In this document: positions 12,801 to 21,900 of the stretch, piece by piece
Numbering within the stretch: the stretch's first letter is position 1
How the letters are laid out: every line of letters begins with the position of its first letter
Source of the DNA: Dicaeum eximium
Lineage: Eukaryota > Chordata > Aves > Passeriformes > Dicaeidae
Direction: 5' to 3'
Length of the DNA stretch: 64,000 nucleotides
Assembly: GCA_013396995.1 (NCBI GenBank)
Contig: VWZP01007308.1
Span: forward strand, 64,814 to 128,813
The notes under the pieces: model-generated
What the model was told of the DNA's origin: nothing
The model's input: the letters and a program-made list of their open reading frames with translations, nothing else
Database searches by the model: none
Translations under genes and position numbers: made by a program

Positions 12801-15800
12801 CCTGTGTCCCCTCTGTCCCCAGCTGCCATGCAGCAGATGCTGGCTGAGACCTACAAGAACAAGCTCCTCCAAATGACCTCTGAGTCTCGTCGGCAGAACC
12901 TCGTCAGCCAGGCCTGCTCCAGGTGCAGGGGGTGGCTGGGGCTGGTGGTGCTGCTGTTAAATCCCTTTCTTTCAGTAGTGTATTTCCCATAAGTGCACCA
13001 AGAACCCCTGGAGCTGCTGGAATGCAGCAGGAGGACTGTAACAGCACAGATCAGTGCAAATTAAACTGTCAGACTCCCTTAAATGAACCACCTTCTAAGT
13101 ACCACAGTTTGCATGTTAATCACACTTTGTGGGAACTGTCACTTTTTTGCACTGTTTATTTTGCCTTATACATTCTGGTAAATATGGAGGATGGAGTTAG
13201 ACCAGTTGTATTCCTGTTTTTGGATGCACTTCAGTGCCAAACTGTAGCCCAGAGCTCCTCCCCTCACCTCCCAGGCTGCCTCAAGGACACTGTGTGTGCA
13301 TAAGTAGTACACAAGTGTTGCTGCACATACCGAGAGCATCCTGGCTCACTGTTTATGACAAGATGAGAAATTTTAATCTGACAGTGTAAAAACAGCTATG
13401 TGAGCCTGTGACCTGCTCAGCAGGTCCACAGGAGCCTGTGGTGCAGGTTTGGTTTGGGTGTAGGGAAGGAGGTGGTAAATTTGTGGCCTTCAGCTGTGTG
13501 GTGTCACTGCTCTTCCCCTATTCAGTAAGAAATTCCTCCTCCTGCATTCCCCATTGCCTGCTTTTCCTCTGGTTTGCCTCAAGAGTCCCAGACCCAGCAT
13601 TAACTCCATGGCACATCTATCTCCTTGCAGCCTAGCTGAGATGGATCAGAAGTTCCAGCAAATCCTGGCTTGGCAGCAGCTGGATCAGAACAAAGCTGTC
13701 AGTCAGATCTTGCAGCAGGTAGGCAAAGGAGCAAACTGGTGATGGGAGATTGAGGGAGAGCAGGATCCAGAGTGGTGACAGGATTAGCAGAGGCTGGGCT
13801 GGGCTGCATGCAAAAGTGATTTAACACTACATGCTGAACTTTGAAAATATCTGCTATTCTGACAAACTAACTTGGGTGGTTGAAAAAAATTATTTTTTAT
13901 CTAGACAGCAAATTTTCAGAAAAGACAGAAGCATGGACCATGGAAAGCAAAACTGACACGATGATTAAGAGGGGGTTTTGAGACAGAAGTCCTGTCTTTT
14001 GGCAGGTTTCCTGGGGGACTTGGGACAAGCATTTTCAAAGCTTGTTCTCAGAAGTGCTGGGCAGCTGTGCCCTGCAGTACAGCCTGGCTACTCAGTGCTG
14101 CTGAAAAAGGAGAGATGGGGTCACATAGAGCATTCCAGATGAGTGTTTGAATAACATGAATGTTTCTCTGTGTGTCTCCAGGGTGGGCTTTACCTGTTGG
14201 GCTCTCAGCTGTGTTTCAGGACATTGTTGTTCAGAGCAAGCACCATTCAGGGACTTGTACCTGAGTCCCTGCAAGAGAGCAGCTTCTGAGCCCATCAGCA
14301 ACTGCACCAACCACCTCACTAAGCAGGATTTTACCTGTCCCTCAGATTGAGATGCAGAAAACTGCCTTTGAAGCTCTCCAGGTGAAGAAGGATCTTATGC
14401 ACAGACAGATCAGGAACCAGGTGAGTCAGCAACAGAGGAAAGATCAACCAGCTCCTCAGTTCCTCCTGCTGTTTTGATGGAGATCATGGAAGGAAGAACG
14501 AAGTGCTGTGAGCACAGAGCAGGGTCTGAGGACATGGAGAGCTCCAGTGCTGCTGAGAGCTCTGGAACAGAGACAGTGTTGGTTACACTCCAGTCTCCCA
14601 GCTCTCAGGGAGGGAGTGTCAAAGCAGGTTTTACATTCCTGGCTGGAGGTGGTGGCACTGCCATTCCTTCAGTCACTTCAGCACTGGAGGGCAGACCTGC
14701 ACTGGCTCCAGGGGTGATCTGCAGTTGCACCTCTGATTTCCTTCAGGCTGTGTACTTGGCAGGGCTGCTGCTTCCACATGAGCCCACTGCATCTCCATCC
14801 AGCACATCAGAGCTGCACCTTGAGCCATAAGTTCACCTTTTCTTTCCCATTCTCAGCCTGCCTTTCTGAGCTCCATCCCACAGAAGGTGCAGTGATGTAG
14901 TTGGGGAGAAGAGCAAGAGCTGGTGGAGAAAGTGGTGGTGGATGATGCAGGAGGATGGAAAAGTGGCAGTGGTGGATGCAGGAAGGTGGGAAGGCAGCAG
15001 TGGTGGGACATTCCTGAGCCACTGCTTTGGGATGGCACAGTGTTCCAGAATCTTCCCTCTCCTGATCTGACATAAAGAAAAGTCTCAGGTCAGGATTTGG
15101 TGCATAAACTTGAGGGCTTGGGTATTTTGAGTGCCCCAGTGACCAGTCTCTGCTGGAAGCCTGTGACCTGTCTGACAGCTCCACACCATTGCCTGAGTTT
15201 GTTCCTTGATGCCAGGGCCGGACCTTTCACCCTTGGGACCCCTCCCACCCTGTGCTGCTGGGGCAGGGCAGGGGCAGAACCCTGGGGTCAGCATGGCCTG
15301 GCAGAGGGGTGAGCTGGGCTCTCTTCTTGGCTTTGCTGTAGGACCTTGGGCAACTCATTTCACCTCTCTGTGTCTCAGTTGCCCCATCTGAAAGAGCAGG
15401 TGTTGTTGTGGGATTGCTGGAGCACCTGGAAACCAGGGCACTGTCCCAGGAGTCTGAGGTCTGAGCTGTGCTGCTGGGAGGGCCTTGACTCCCCATTCCA
15501 GGGTGGCTGCAAAAGGTTTGGGTGCACAAAGTGATTGCAGTGAGGTTCCAGCCTCGAGCAGAAGGTGTTCAGAGTAGAGAGAGTGTTGGAGAGGGGGGAC
15601 ACAGCTCCTCAAGTAAAAGAAGAGGGACCCTCAGCACACACATCACCAAAGGGCACAAGCAGCTCCCCCCAACGTTGCTCTGGGTGCTCTGCAGTGCTGC
15701 CCTTGCCAGTCAGACCTCATTTTAAAAGAGCATAAATTAAAGTCATTTTAAATGTCAGTAAAAATGTTTCATCTTCTGTTTAGATTAAATTAATAGAAAC

Positions 15801-18800
15801 AGAGTTATTGCAGCTGACACAGCTGGAGTTAAAGAGGCAAGAACTGGACACAGAGACGCTGCAGGTACGTGGGGCTCTGGGGCTGCCCCCCACCCTCTCT
15901 GCTCTGGGATTGCTCCACTTGCTTCCCTTGCTCCTGGCAGTTTCCAGAGTGTTTTATGCTTAGTCAGGAGGTCCTTCTGCACAGGACACACCAACCCCTC
16001 TGTGTTCTGGGAATGTGGGACATCGCTGCTGCTCCTAAATATCCCCAGGCATTCTCAGCAGAGGGACAGAGGAGCCCTGACAGAGATGGGCACTTCCAGG
16101 TGTGCTGGGTGGGGAAGGAATTTGCAATCCAGTTGTTGGCTGTCCCAAAACCACCTGCCTGCTGTGCATTGCATGTCCTCTTACATTGTGTTGTGTTTTG
16201 GTTTTGACATCATCAGCAGTCACACATGGAGGAATACCAGGTTTAGCTTAAGCAGCTTGGCTTAAAATTTTGTTTTGTGATGATTTGCATCAGTTGGTTT
16301 CTTCTGTGTGCTATGTGCCAGTTCAGGTTACCTGTTTAGTCAGCCCAAAGTCAGTGACAAACACCCAGGGCAGTCCCAGAGCAGTGGTAAGTGCTGGCTT
16401 CAGGCAGCAATGCCTCCCAGCCCTGTCCTGGATCCTTCAGGTGTAAGGTTTGGGTTGTGCTACCTGGACTTACACAGCTCCTGTGTGTCACTCTGTGGTG
16501 TTGGAGGGCAGAGGGGACCAGCCAGAGTTCATGGAGGGCAGCCCAGGTGTGAGCCTGGTGAGCACAGGAGCTGCAGGGAGTGCAGGAAACAGGGCTCTGC
16601 CCAGGTACCCACCTGCAGCTTCAGCACCAGGAACCAAGGAACGAGGCCTGAACACCTGGATCTGTCTGAATCCTCCTGCCCTTGGTGCTGTGCACCCCAA
16701 AGGGTCCCTGCTGGGGCTGGAGCAGCTCCCCCCTGGCATCAGTTGTCTCTCTCACCTCTGTGGAGTCCTGATGCTTCTGGCCTCTGTCAGGGTAACAGAG
16801 CTCTGGTCACCTGGAGGTGGGGTTGGCCTGGCCCCCTGTTAACCAGGGGCCTTTTCCCTGTGTAGGGTGGGTGATCCCAGGCTGGACAGGCCTTGCAGCA
16901 CCCTGGGACAGTGGNCTGCCCGTGGGGGGGGGGGGGGGGGGGGACAAGATGGTTTTTAAGGTCCCTTCCAACCAAACTAGTCTGGGATTCTGTGATCAAT
17001 GAAGGTTCCCCCAAATTTCAGGGTGTAACAGAATCCTTGTCCCTCTGTCCATGGCCATCTGAAGTCCTTGTGGCTGATGACCAATGGCCTCTGCTCAGAT
17101 ATAGGTGAGCTGGGACTGAAGCTGCAGAGGTGCCACATGGTGGGACATTCCTGAGCCACTTCACCATCCATTGCCAAGGAGTGGCTGCAGGGATGCTTGG
17201 GGTGAGACCTCAGGGAAAGGAAGCATCCCAAAGGCATGGGAACCTCACCTGTCCTGTTTACCTGCAGGATACCAGACCTACTTTCAGGTGGTCTTTCCTC
17301 AGTTGGATGGGGCTTGGAACAACTTGGGATAGTGGAAGGTGCTCCTGCCCATGGCAGGGGGTGGAACAAGATGGGCTTTAAGACTGCAACCCAAAGCAGT
17401 CTAAGATTCCATTCTAAGATTCCAGTCTAAGATTCCCCTCTAAGGAGGGGTACCATGAATACTTTTGGCTGAGCTTCAGGAGGAGCTGCTGCAGCCAGGG
17501 TGGGCTGGGGCTGCTCAGAGCAGGGCAGGGCTGACAGGAGTGGGTTCAGCTGGGTTCTGCCCTGCCAGCTGCTAGGGAGGATCTGAGCTGTGGGGCACAG
17601 GGATTGCACAGCCACAGGGACTGGTGTGGGTCTGGCAGGGGCTTTGCTGGGAGGGGGACAGGGTGGCAGCAGTATGAGGATGTGGCTACCAGAGCTGTCC
17701 TGTTGCAGGAGGTGGTCACGGAGCAGCGCCGGGCGCTCGGCTGCCTCCTGCAGCAGCTGCTCAAGGAGAAGAAACAAAGGGAGGAAGAACTGCAACAAAT
17801 CCTGGTAATGAAGCCCCTCATGAAGTGCTGTGGATGAGGAAGCATTTGGGTTGGCTGCAGGGAGAGTCCATGGCTCAGTGTGGGAGTGAAGGGGAGCAGA
17901 ACAGGGCTGTGTCCAGATCCAGAAGCCAGTTTAGCCCCAGGAAGTTCTTACGTAAACCTGGGGGACAGCAGCACTCCCTGGTGCAGCATGGGGCACCATC
18001 ATCACCATCAGTGACTCTGCTGGGGAGGGAGTGGTCAGCAGGATGAGTGCAAGGGATGGGAGTTGTGGTCTTGCAATCCTGAAGAACTCCAGACTCTCCT
18101 GAGCCACAGGGCCTGGGGCAGAGGTGGGAGCGGGGTCAAAGTGGGGCCAGCCTGCTGGAGCCAGAAATGCCTGTTTCACCCCCATCACAGTGCTCTGGCT
18201 GGGCCCTGCCCTGCTCAGGCTGGGGGTTCCCTCCTGCACACCCATCCCTGAACTCCCCTGGCCATGCTCCCTCGGGCTGCTGAATGAATGAGTTTGTTTT
18301 TCAGCTGGAAATGGAGGAAAAGAGTGAAACCAAACAGGAGAACTACTGGCTGATCCAGTACCAGCGCCTGCTGAACCAGAAGCCCCTCTCCCTGAAACTC
18401 CAGGTGATGCTGCTGTTCCTGCTCCCACTGTGGCTCTGCTTTGCTCTGGGGGAGTGAGGACAGCCCCCTGAGCTAAGGCTGGGAGCAGGGCACAGACCCC
18501 TCATGCAGATCCAGTGCTGCCCATGGTGCTCTGAGCTCCCTCATTCCTGCCTGTGAAGGGGATGGAGCTGCCCAGGTCCATGTAGAGCCAACACCTCAGC
18601 TGTTCCCTGCAGGAGCTGCTGTCCCACCCCCAGACTGCTGGTCAGGAGCAGAAAACTCTTGAGTCTCTTCCAAGCAGGGCTTCTTGTTCCAGCTGAGCAC
18701 CCAGAGGGCTCTGCTTGGCTCCCCAAATTCCCCTTCAAACATGACTGAGTGCAGCAACTCCTGCCCATTCCTGCCCCTTATGGCCTGACCCAAGACTTTA

Positions 18801-21052
18801 TGCTGGTAAAATCCCCTCAGGGTGGGCACACGGAGATGGATCTGAGCTCTGCCTGTGCTGCAGATTGGCTTGAGCTGGCAAAGCAGGGGCTGCTGCAGAC
18901 ATAGATTGCCAAAGGTGTTGTTTCATGGGTGAGGGGAGCTCACTGGGGCCTGCAGCTCCTCCCGAGGGGCAGCTCCAATCTCTGCTCTCTGTGACAGGGA
19001 CAGCAGCCAGGGAAGGGCTGGAGCTGGGCCAGGGCAGGCTCAGGCTGGAGATCAGGGCAAGGTTCTTCCCCCAGAGGGTGCTGGCACTGCCCAGGCTCCC
19101 CAGGGAATGGGCACGGCCCCGAGGCTGCCAGAGCTCCAGGAGCGTTTGGACAGCGCTGCCAGGGATGGACAGGGTGGGGTTGTTGGGGTGTCTGGGCAGG
19201 GACAGGGGCTGTGCTGGCTGATCCTGGGGGTCCTTCCAGCTCAGGATATTCCATGATTCCCAGACCTCAACATTTTGAACTGTGCCCATAAAATATCTGG
19301 GGCCAGAGCTGCTCCAGCTGTTGGGCTGCCAGGCTTTGGTGTGTTTGGGATGCAGCACAGTTGGAGCAGGGCAGGTGAGGGATGAGCACATCACCAGCCC
19401 TGCTGCTGCCTGGCCTCAGGGGCACAGTCTAGGAGCTCATTCCATGTTTTGCAGGAGAAGGGTTTGGAGCAGCAGCTGGTGACCCTGCTGCTGGAGCTCT
19501 CTGCTGACCAGTACGTGCCAGTGTTTGCTCACCACCGAATTTCCTTGGAAATGCTGGGCACCATGAGTGCCAGTGACCTGGAAAAGGTACGAGACAGCAG
19601 AGCACAGTGTGGGGACAACACCAGCAGGGATCGTCCCTGTCCCTGCTCAGAATCCAGCTGTGCCTGGCGGGTCTGGCTGGTGCTCTGCTGTGTTCCCTCC
19701 CCACAGGGACAGGTGCCTGTGCTGCTCTGCCTGTCCCTGTGGGCAGTGGCTCTTCCAGAGACCTGCAGGGTGAGCTGCAGCCTGGCTCCATCTTCCAACA
19801 TCCTCCAGATGCTCTCTGTAGTAGAAATAGCACCAGGGAATTCCTGGTGCCTGGCAGAGGGACTTTCCTTGGCATGGCCATGTCTTGCCAGCAATGCTCA
19901 GGAGTTTTCAGTGTCCCCTTGGGGACATCAGCCCTCTGTCCCTCTGGGGCCAACACCCTGCTCTTGCCCCACAGCTCGGTGTGACAGAGGCTGGTCTGCA
20001 GCGTGCCATCCTCAGGCGGGCTCAGGAGATCCTGGCTGTGGCCACGACCATCCCAGGTACCCCCAGTTCTGTTCTGCCACATTTTACACTCACAGCAGGT
20101 ACCTGAGCCTGGAGCAGGGAGCTCAGTGGGTCAGACACCTCCTGCGGGTGTGTGGGAAGGGGAGGCAGGGAGGGCAGGCAGAGCTGCGGTGGGCGATGGG
20201 CGGCGCTCAGGGCACTCACACCCGGCTGTGGTTGCAGAGCTACGGAGGACAGAGGACAGCGAGGTCCCTGCGGCCCCGGGGCCCAGCGCTCCCCTGGAGG
20301 AGCCCCCGAGCCCCGCGGCCCCCACGGCCCCACCGCTGCAGTGGGACGAGAAGAAATCGGAGTGCGTTGTGTGCATGGAGCAGGAGGTGAGAGCCGGCAC
20401 AGCCCGGGGCTGGAACGGGGGGCGGAGGGAGGGCGGGATCCAGCGCATCCCCAGCTCCGTGTCCCCAGGCTGGCCCTGGCAATGCCCGGGTGCTCACAGC
20501 CGGGGTTGGGCATCACAGCGGGGATGGAGGGAGAGAAGGGCAGGGACAGGACGGGACGGGACGGACAGGGCTCCGTGGGGGCTTGGGCAAGACCTCGCTG
20601 AGCTCCACCCAGCAGCTCTCACGGGGCTGCTCTGCTCAGCCCCCCGTGCTCTGCCCTGTGTCCCATCGTGTCCTTCCCTGTGCCCCATGTGTCCTTCCCT
20701 GTGTCCCATCGTGTCCCTCCCTGTGTCCCATCGTGTCCTTCCCTGTGTCCCATCGCGCTCCTGCTCGGCACAGCCCGGGCCCCGCACACCCGGGGAGACG
20801 GAGATCGGGGTGCGGGGCTCTGCCCCCCACGCTGAGACCCCCCGGGTGATCCCCAGCTCCCTCTGAGCTGGGAGCGATGTTCAGGGACAGCAGCACTCTC
20901 CGTGTCCGCTCTTGGTCTCTCCCCAGCCCCAGATGATTTTCCTGCCCTGTGGCCACGTCTGCTGCTGCCAGGGCTGCTGCGAGCGGCTGCACTCGTGTCC
21001 CCTGTGCCGCCAGGACATCGCCCAGCGCGTCCGCATCTTCCACAGCGCCTAG
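896..21052 (+). CDS. LRSAM1: LRSAM1, leucine-rich repeat and SAM domain E3 ubiquitin ligase
   Basis: LRSAM1 is a cytosolic RING E3 ligase that ubiquitinates TSG101 to tune ESCRT sorting and marks intracellular bacteria for autophagy (known for the family; human defects cause Charcot-Marie-Tooth disease). I assembled 24 coding exons by GT/AG boundaries and phase. They sum to 2187 nt, or 728 residues plus stop, against about 723 in human. The order is N-terminal segment 1-58, LRRs about 59-176, a coiled-coil region about 250-560, SAM about 567-638, PSAP 653-656, PTAP 666-669 and RING 680-714. The start matches the family N-terminus MPLF. Every junction preserves frame and no internal stop occurs, so the gene looks intact. 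The introns hold several CR1 pieces. Exon coordinates are in the four domain-block entries below. No tandem paralogue is present. Confidence 0.97.
1460..1790 (+). mobile_element. CR1 LINE fragment (sense, 5'-truncated)
   Basis: The run holds hallmark CR1 3'-region text: GAGAAGAGGCTGAGGAG, then GGGACAGGAGGAGAGGGAAT, then CAGTGGGGTCACCATCCCTG. It lies in LRSAM1 intron 1. The 3' terminal repeat is degraded. The same subfamily appears in antisense at 32.6-33.05 kb. Confidence 0.85.
1890..2045 (-). mobile_element. CR1 LINE 3'-end fragment (antisense)
   Basis: This is an antisense CR1 tail: TTGGATGGAAGGGATCTTAAAG, CCTGCCATGGGCAGGGACACC and CTTCCAGAGATGGGGA occur in order. It lies tail to tail with the sense CR1 piece at 1460-1790 and ends about 60 bases before LRSAM1 exon 2. 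Confidence 0.85.
10793..10880 (+). mobile_element. CR1 3'-end fragment (sense)
   Basis: The sequence GGATGATCCTTGTGGGTCCCTTCCAA, followed by ATTCTGTGACTCTGTGATTCTG, is a CR1 3' terminus with its short terminal repeats. It lies in LRSAM1 intron 12, about 60 bases before exon 13. Confidence 0.75.
12068..12560 (+). mobile_element. CR1 LINE fragment (sense), young subfamily
   Basis: The fragment opens with GGGTCTGGAGCACCAGGAGC and runs through GGGCCAGGGCAGGCTCAGGC to GGTTGTTGGGGTGTCTGGGC. The part from about 12285 is near-identical to 18985-19240, and in reverse to about 53000-53220. Open frames here (257 and 141 codons) are CR1-derived shadows. It lies in LRSAM1 intron 14. Confidence 0.9.
14905..15010 (+). 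repeat. Degenerate purine/GGTGGTG-rich minisatellite
   Basis: Irregular repeats of GGTGGTGGATGATGCAGGAGG, GTGGCAGTGGTGGATGCAGGA and similar lie within LRSAM1 intron 17. No gene is supported. Confidence 0.5.
16865..17002 (+). mobile_element. CR1 3' end interrupted by a poly-G run and an N
   Basis: The sequence GGCTGGACAGGCCTTGCAGC leads to GACAAGATGGTTTTTAAGGTCCCTTCCAACC and TGGGATTCTGTGATC, a CR1 3' terminus. The usual CATGGCAGGGGG segment is replaced by one N (16915) and about 20 consecutive G (about 16924-16943). It lies in LRSAM1 intron 18. Confidence 0.75.
17290..17445 (+). mobile_element. CR1 3' end with expanded terminal repeats
   Basis: TGGATGGGGCTTGGAACAACTTGGGATAGTGGAAGGTG is the classic CR1 3'-end context. 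It finishes with three to four copies of an 8-13-base CTAAGATTCC motif (17400-17442), an expanded version of the CR1 terminal repeat. It is in LRSAM1 intron 18, just downstream of another CR1 end. Confidence 0.8.
18985..19262 (+). mobile_element. CR1 LINE 3' fragment (sense), young subfamily
   Basis: The fragment starts near CTCTGTGACAGGGACAGCAG and ends GGATATTCCATGATTCC, so the 3' terminal repeat is retained. It is almost identical to the central part of the copy at 12285-12540. It lies in LRSAM1 intron 20, about 190 bases before exon 21. Confidence 0.9.
19455..21052 (+). other. LRSAM1: LRSAM1 exons 21-24: SAM domain, PSAP/PTAP motifs and RING finger
   Basis: Exons are 19455-19586, 19975-20056, 20238-20386 and 20927-21052. 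Exons 21-22 form the SAM domain (YVPVFAHHRISLEML, LGVTEAGLQRAILRRAQEIL). Exon 23 begins with a GC-rich Pro/Ala linker that holds GPSAP at 652-656 and APTAP at 665-669, the late-domain-type motifs that bind the TSG101 UEV domain. The RING spans exons 23-24. Visible ligands include C680, C683, C695, H697, a Cys-rich stretch C699-C705, C711 and C714, in CVVC, CGHVCCC and CPLC. The chain ends QRVRIFHSA and TAG at 21050-21052. Intron 23 carries a 22-bp minisatellite. Confidence 0.96.
20654..20756 (+). repeat. 22-bp minisatellite, about 4.7 copies
   Basis: A unit of about 22 bases (CCCTGTGTCCCATCGTGTCC plus TT) is repeated nearly five times with small changes. It lies in the GC-rich last intron of LRSAM1, and copy number may vary between individuals. 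Confidence 0.85.
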
Positions 21053-21900
21053 GCTGGCCCGGGAGGCACCGCCCCGCTCCCGGGCTGTTCCCCGCTGCCG
21101 CTCATGCCCCCGTTCACAGCCCCTCAGCAGCACGACCAGCACTGCCCTCCCCGTGCCTGGCCTGCGCTGGCTGCACCCGGGAGCCTCGATATCCTCCCAG
21201 CTCCCCGACGGCTTCCCAGCACCCAGCTGGGGCTCCTTCCATGAATCCCTTCCTGCTGCCTGCCCGCCCAGCGTCCCCGTGCCTGGGTGACAAACTGGGC
21301 ACAGCTGTGGCTCCTCCTCTCTGGCAGAGGTGTTTGCCTTCAGAAAGGCCCTGGCTCAGCAGGGACGGGGGCAGTGCTGCCCGAAGGTGAAGGAATTTCC
21401 CCTGGGAGGATTTGGCCAGGACGTGCTGTTCTTTGTGTGCTGACACTGCCTTGCACCTCTGTCATGCCAAAGGTCTGGGGCTTCTGCTCTGGAGCCCCAC
21501 AGGAGCGTGTCTGGGTCTGCAGCCTCAGGCAGGGCAAAGCCAGGAGCTCCCCAGCCCCCAATTCCTGCTCCTGTGGGAGGGGAGAGTGCAACACCCCCAG
21601 AATTGGAGGGACCTGCCCTGGCCAGAGGAGCCCAGTGGGATCCCTCATCCACAAATCAGGCAGGGAGCAGAAAGTGTTGCTGCCACTGGACAGCGCTGAG
21701 GCAGGGCTGGGGCTGTCCCCAGCTCAGATCCACGGTGCCTCTGTGCATTGGGGTGTGGGGACTTCTCCATTGTCATTGATTAGTAACAATTCCTGTCTGT
21801 CCCTCAGCTCTTGACCCTGAAATACAAAAATGCTGCCACGAGCCCAGTCCCACCACAGCCTTCCCCAGGAGCAGCCATTAAATTGCAGCTGGTTTCTGCT
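21053..21900 (+). other. LRSAM1: LRSAM1 3' untranslated region with ATTAAA signal
   Basis: The sequence after the stop has no recognised protein. An ATTAAA hexamer lies at 21877-21882, followed by a T/G-rich stretch (GGTTTCTGCTGGGCGTGTTTG). That is the most plausible polyadenylation signal and would give a 3' UTR of about 850 bases. The exact cleavage site cannot be fixed from sequence alone. Confidence 0.5.
21877..21882 (+). terminator. LRSAM1: LRSAM1 ATTAAA polyadenylation signal
   Basis: ATTAAA lies about 825 bases after the LRSAM1 stop, with a T/G-rich downstream element. No AATAAA occurs between the stop and this point. Confidence 0.45.

Larger units (their letters stand above)
8728..14420 (+). 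other. LRSAM1: LRSAM1 exons 9-17: linker and first coiled-coil half
   Basis: Exons are 8728-8858, 9417-9446, 10052-10174, 10262-10401, 10941-10985, 11972-12042, 12823-12922, 13631-13718 and 14346-14420. Exon 9 carries YYPPSQYLLP, a strongly conserved LRSAM1 segment. Exon 10 is a 30-nt micro-exon encoding NKFLDYEKRK. Exons 11-17 are rich in Glu, Gln, Lys and Leu with heptad-like spacing (EKLEFERRLNMGQREQ, IQKLLEDNQRQK, MQQMLAETYKNKLLQM, FQQILAWQQLDQNKAV). The predicted coiled coil supports oligomerisation and scaffolding. All nine exons join in frame. The intron between exons 14 and 15 contains a long CR1 fragment. Confidence 0.95.
15784..18403 (+). other. LRSAM1: LRSAM1 exons 18-20: second coiled-coil half
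   Basis: Exons are 15784-15864, 17709-17804 and 18305-18403, all in phase 0. They encode residues 474-566, beginning IKLIETELLQLTQLELK and continuing EQRRALGCLLQQLLKEKK. They end ENYWLIQYQRLLNQKPLSL, a segment almost unchanged from my recollection of the human protein. Exon 19 ends with a charged run (KKQREEELQQIL). The intron between exons 18 and 19 (15865-17708) carries two CR1 3' ends and an assembly-ambiguous poly-G run. Confidence 0.94.

Noticed and set aside
12074..12847. 257-codon and 141-codon plus-strand frames
   Set aside because: They lie in a CR1 fragment and continue into intron; recognisable CR1 text recurs at 18985 and in reverse at 53000.
19449..20390. 313-codon frame in the LRSAM1 SAM region
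   Set aside because: It is exon 21 (its first part) read through into intron sequence; later parts are out of frame with exons 22 and 23.
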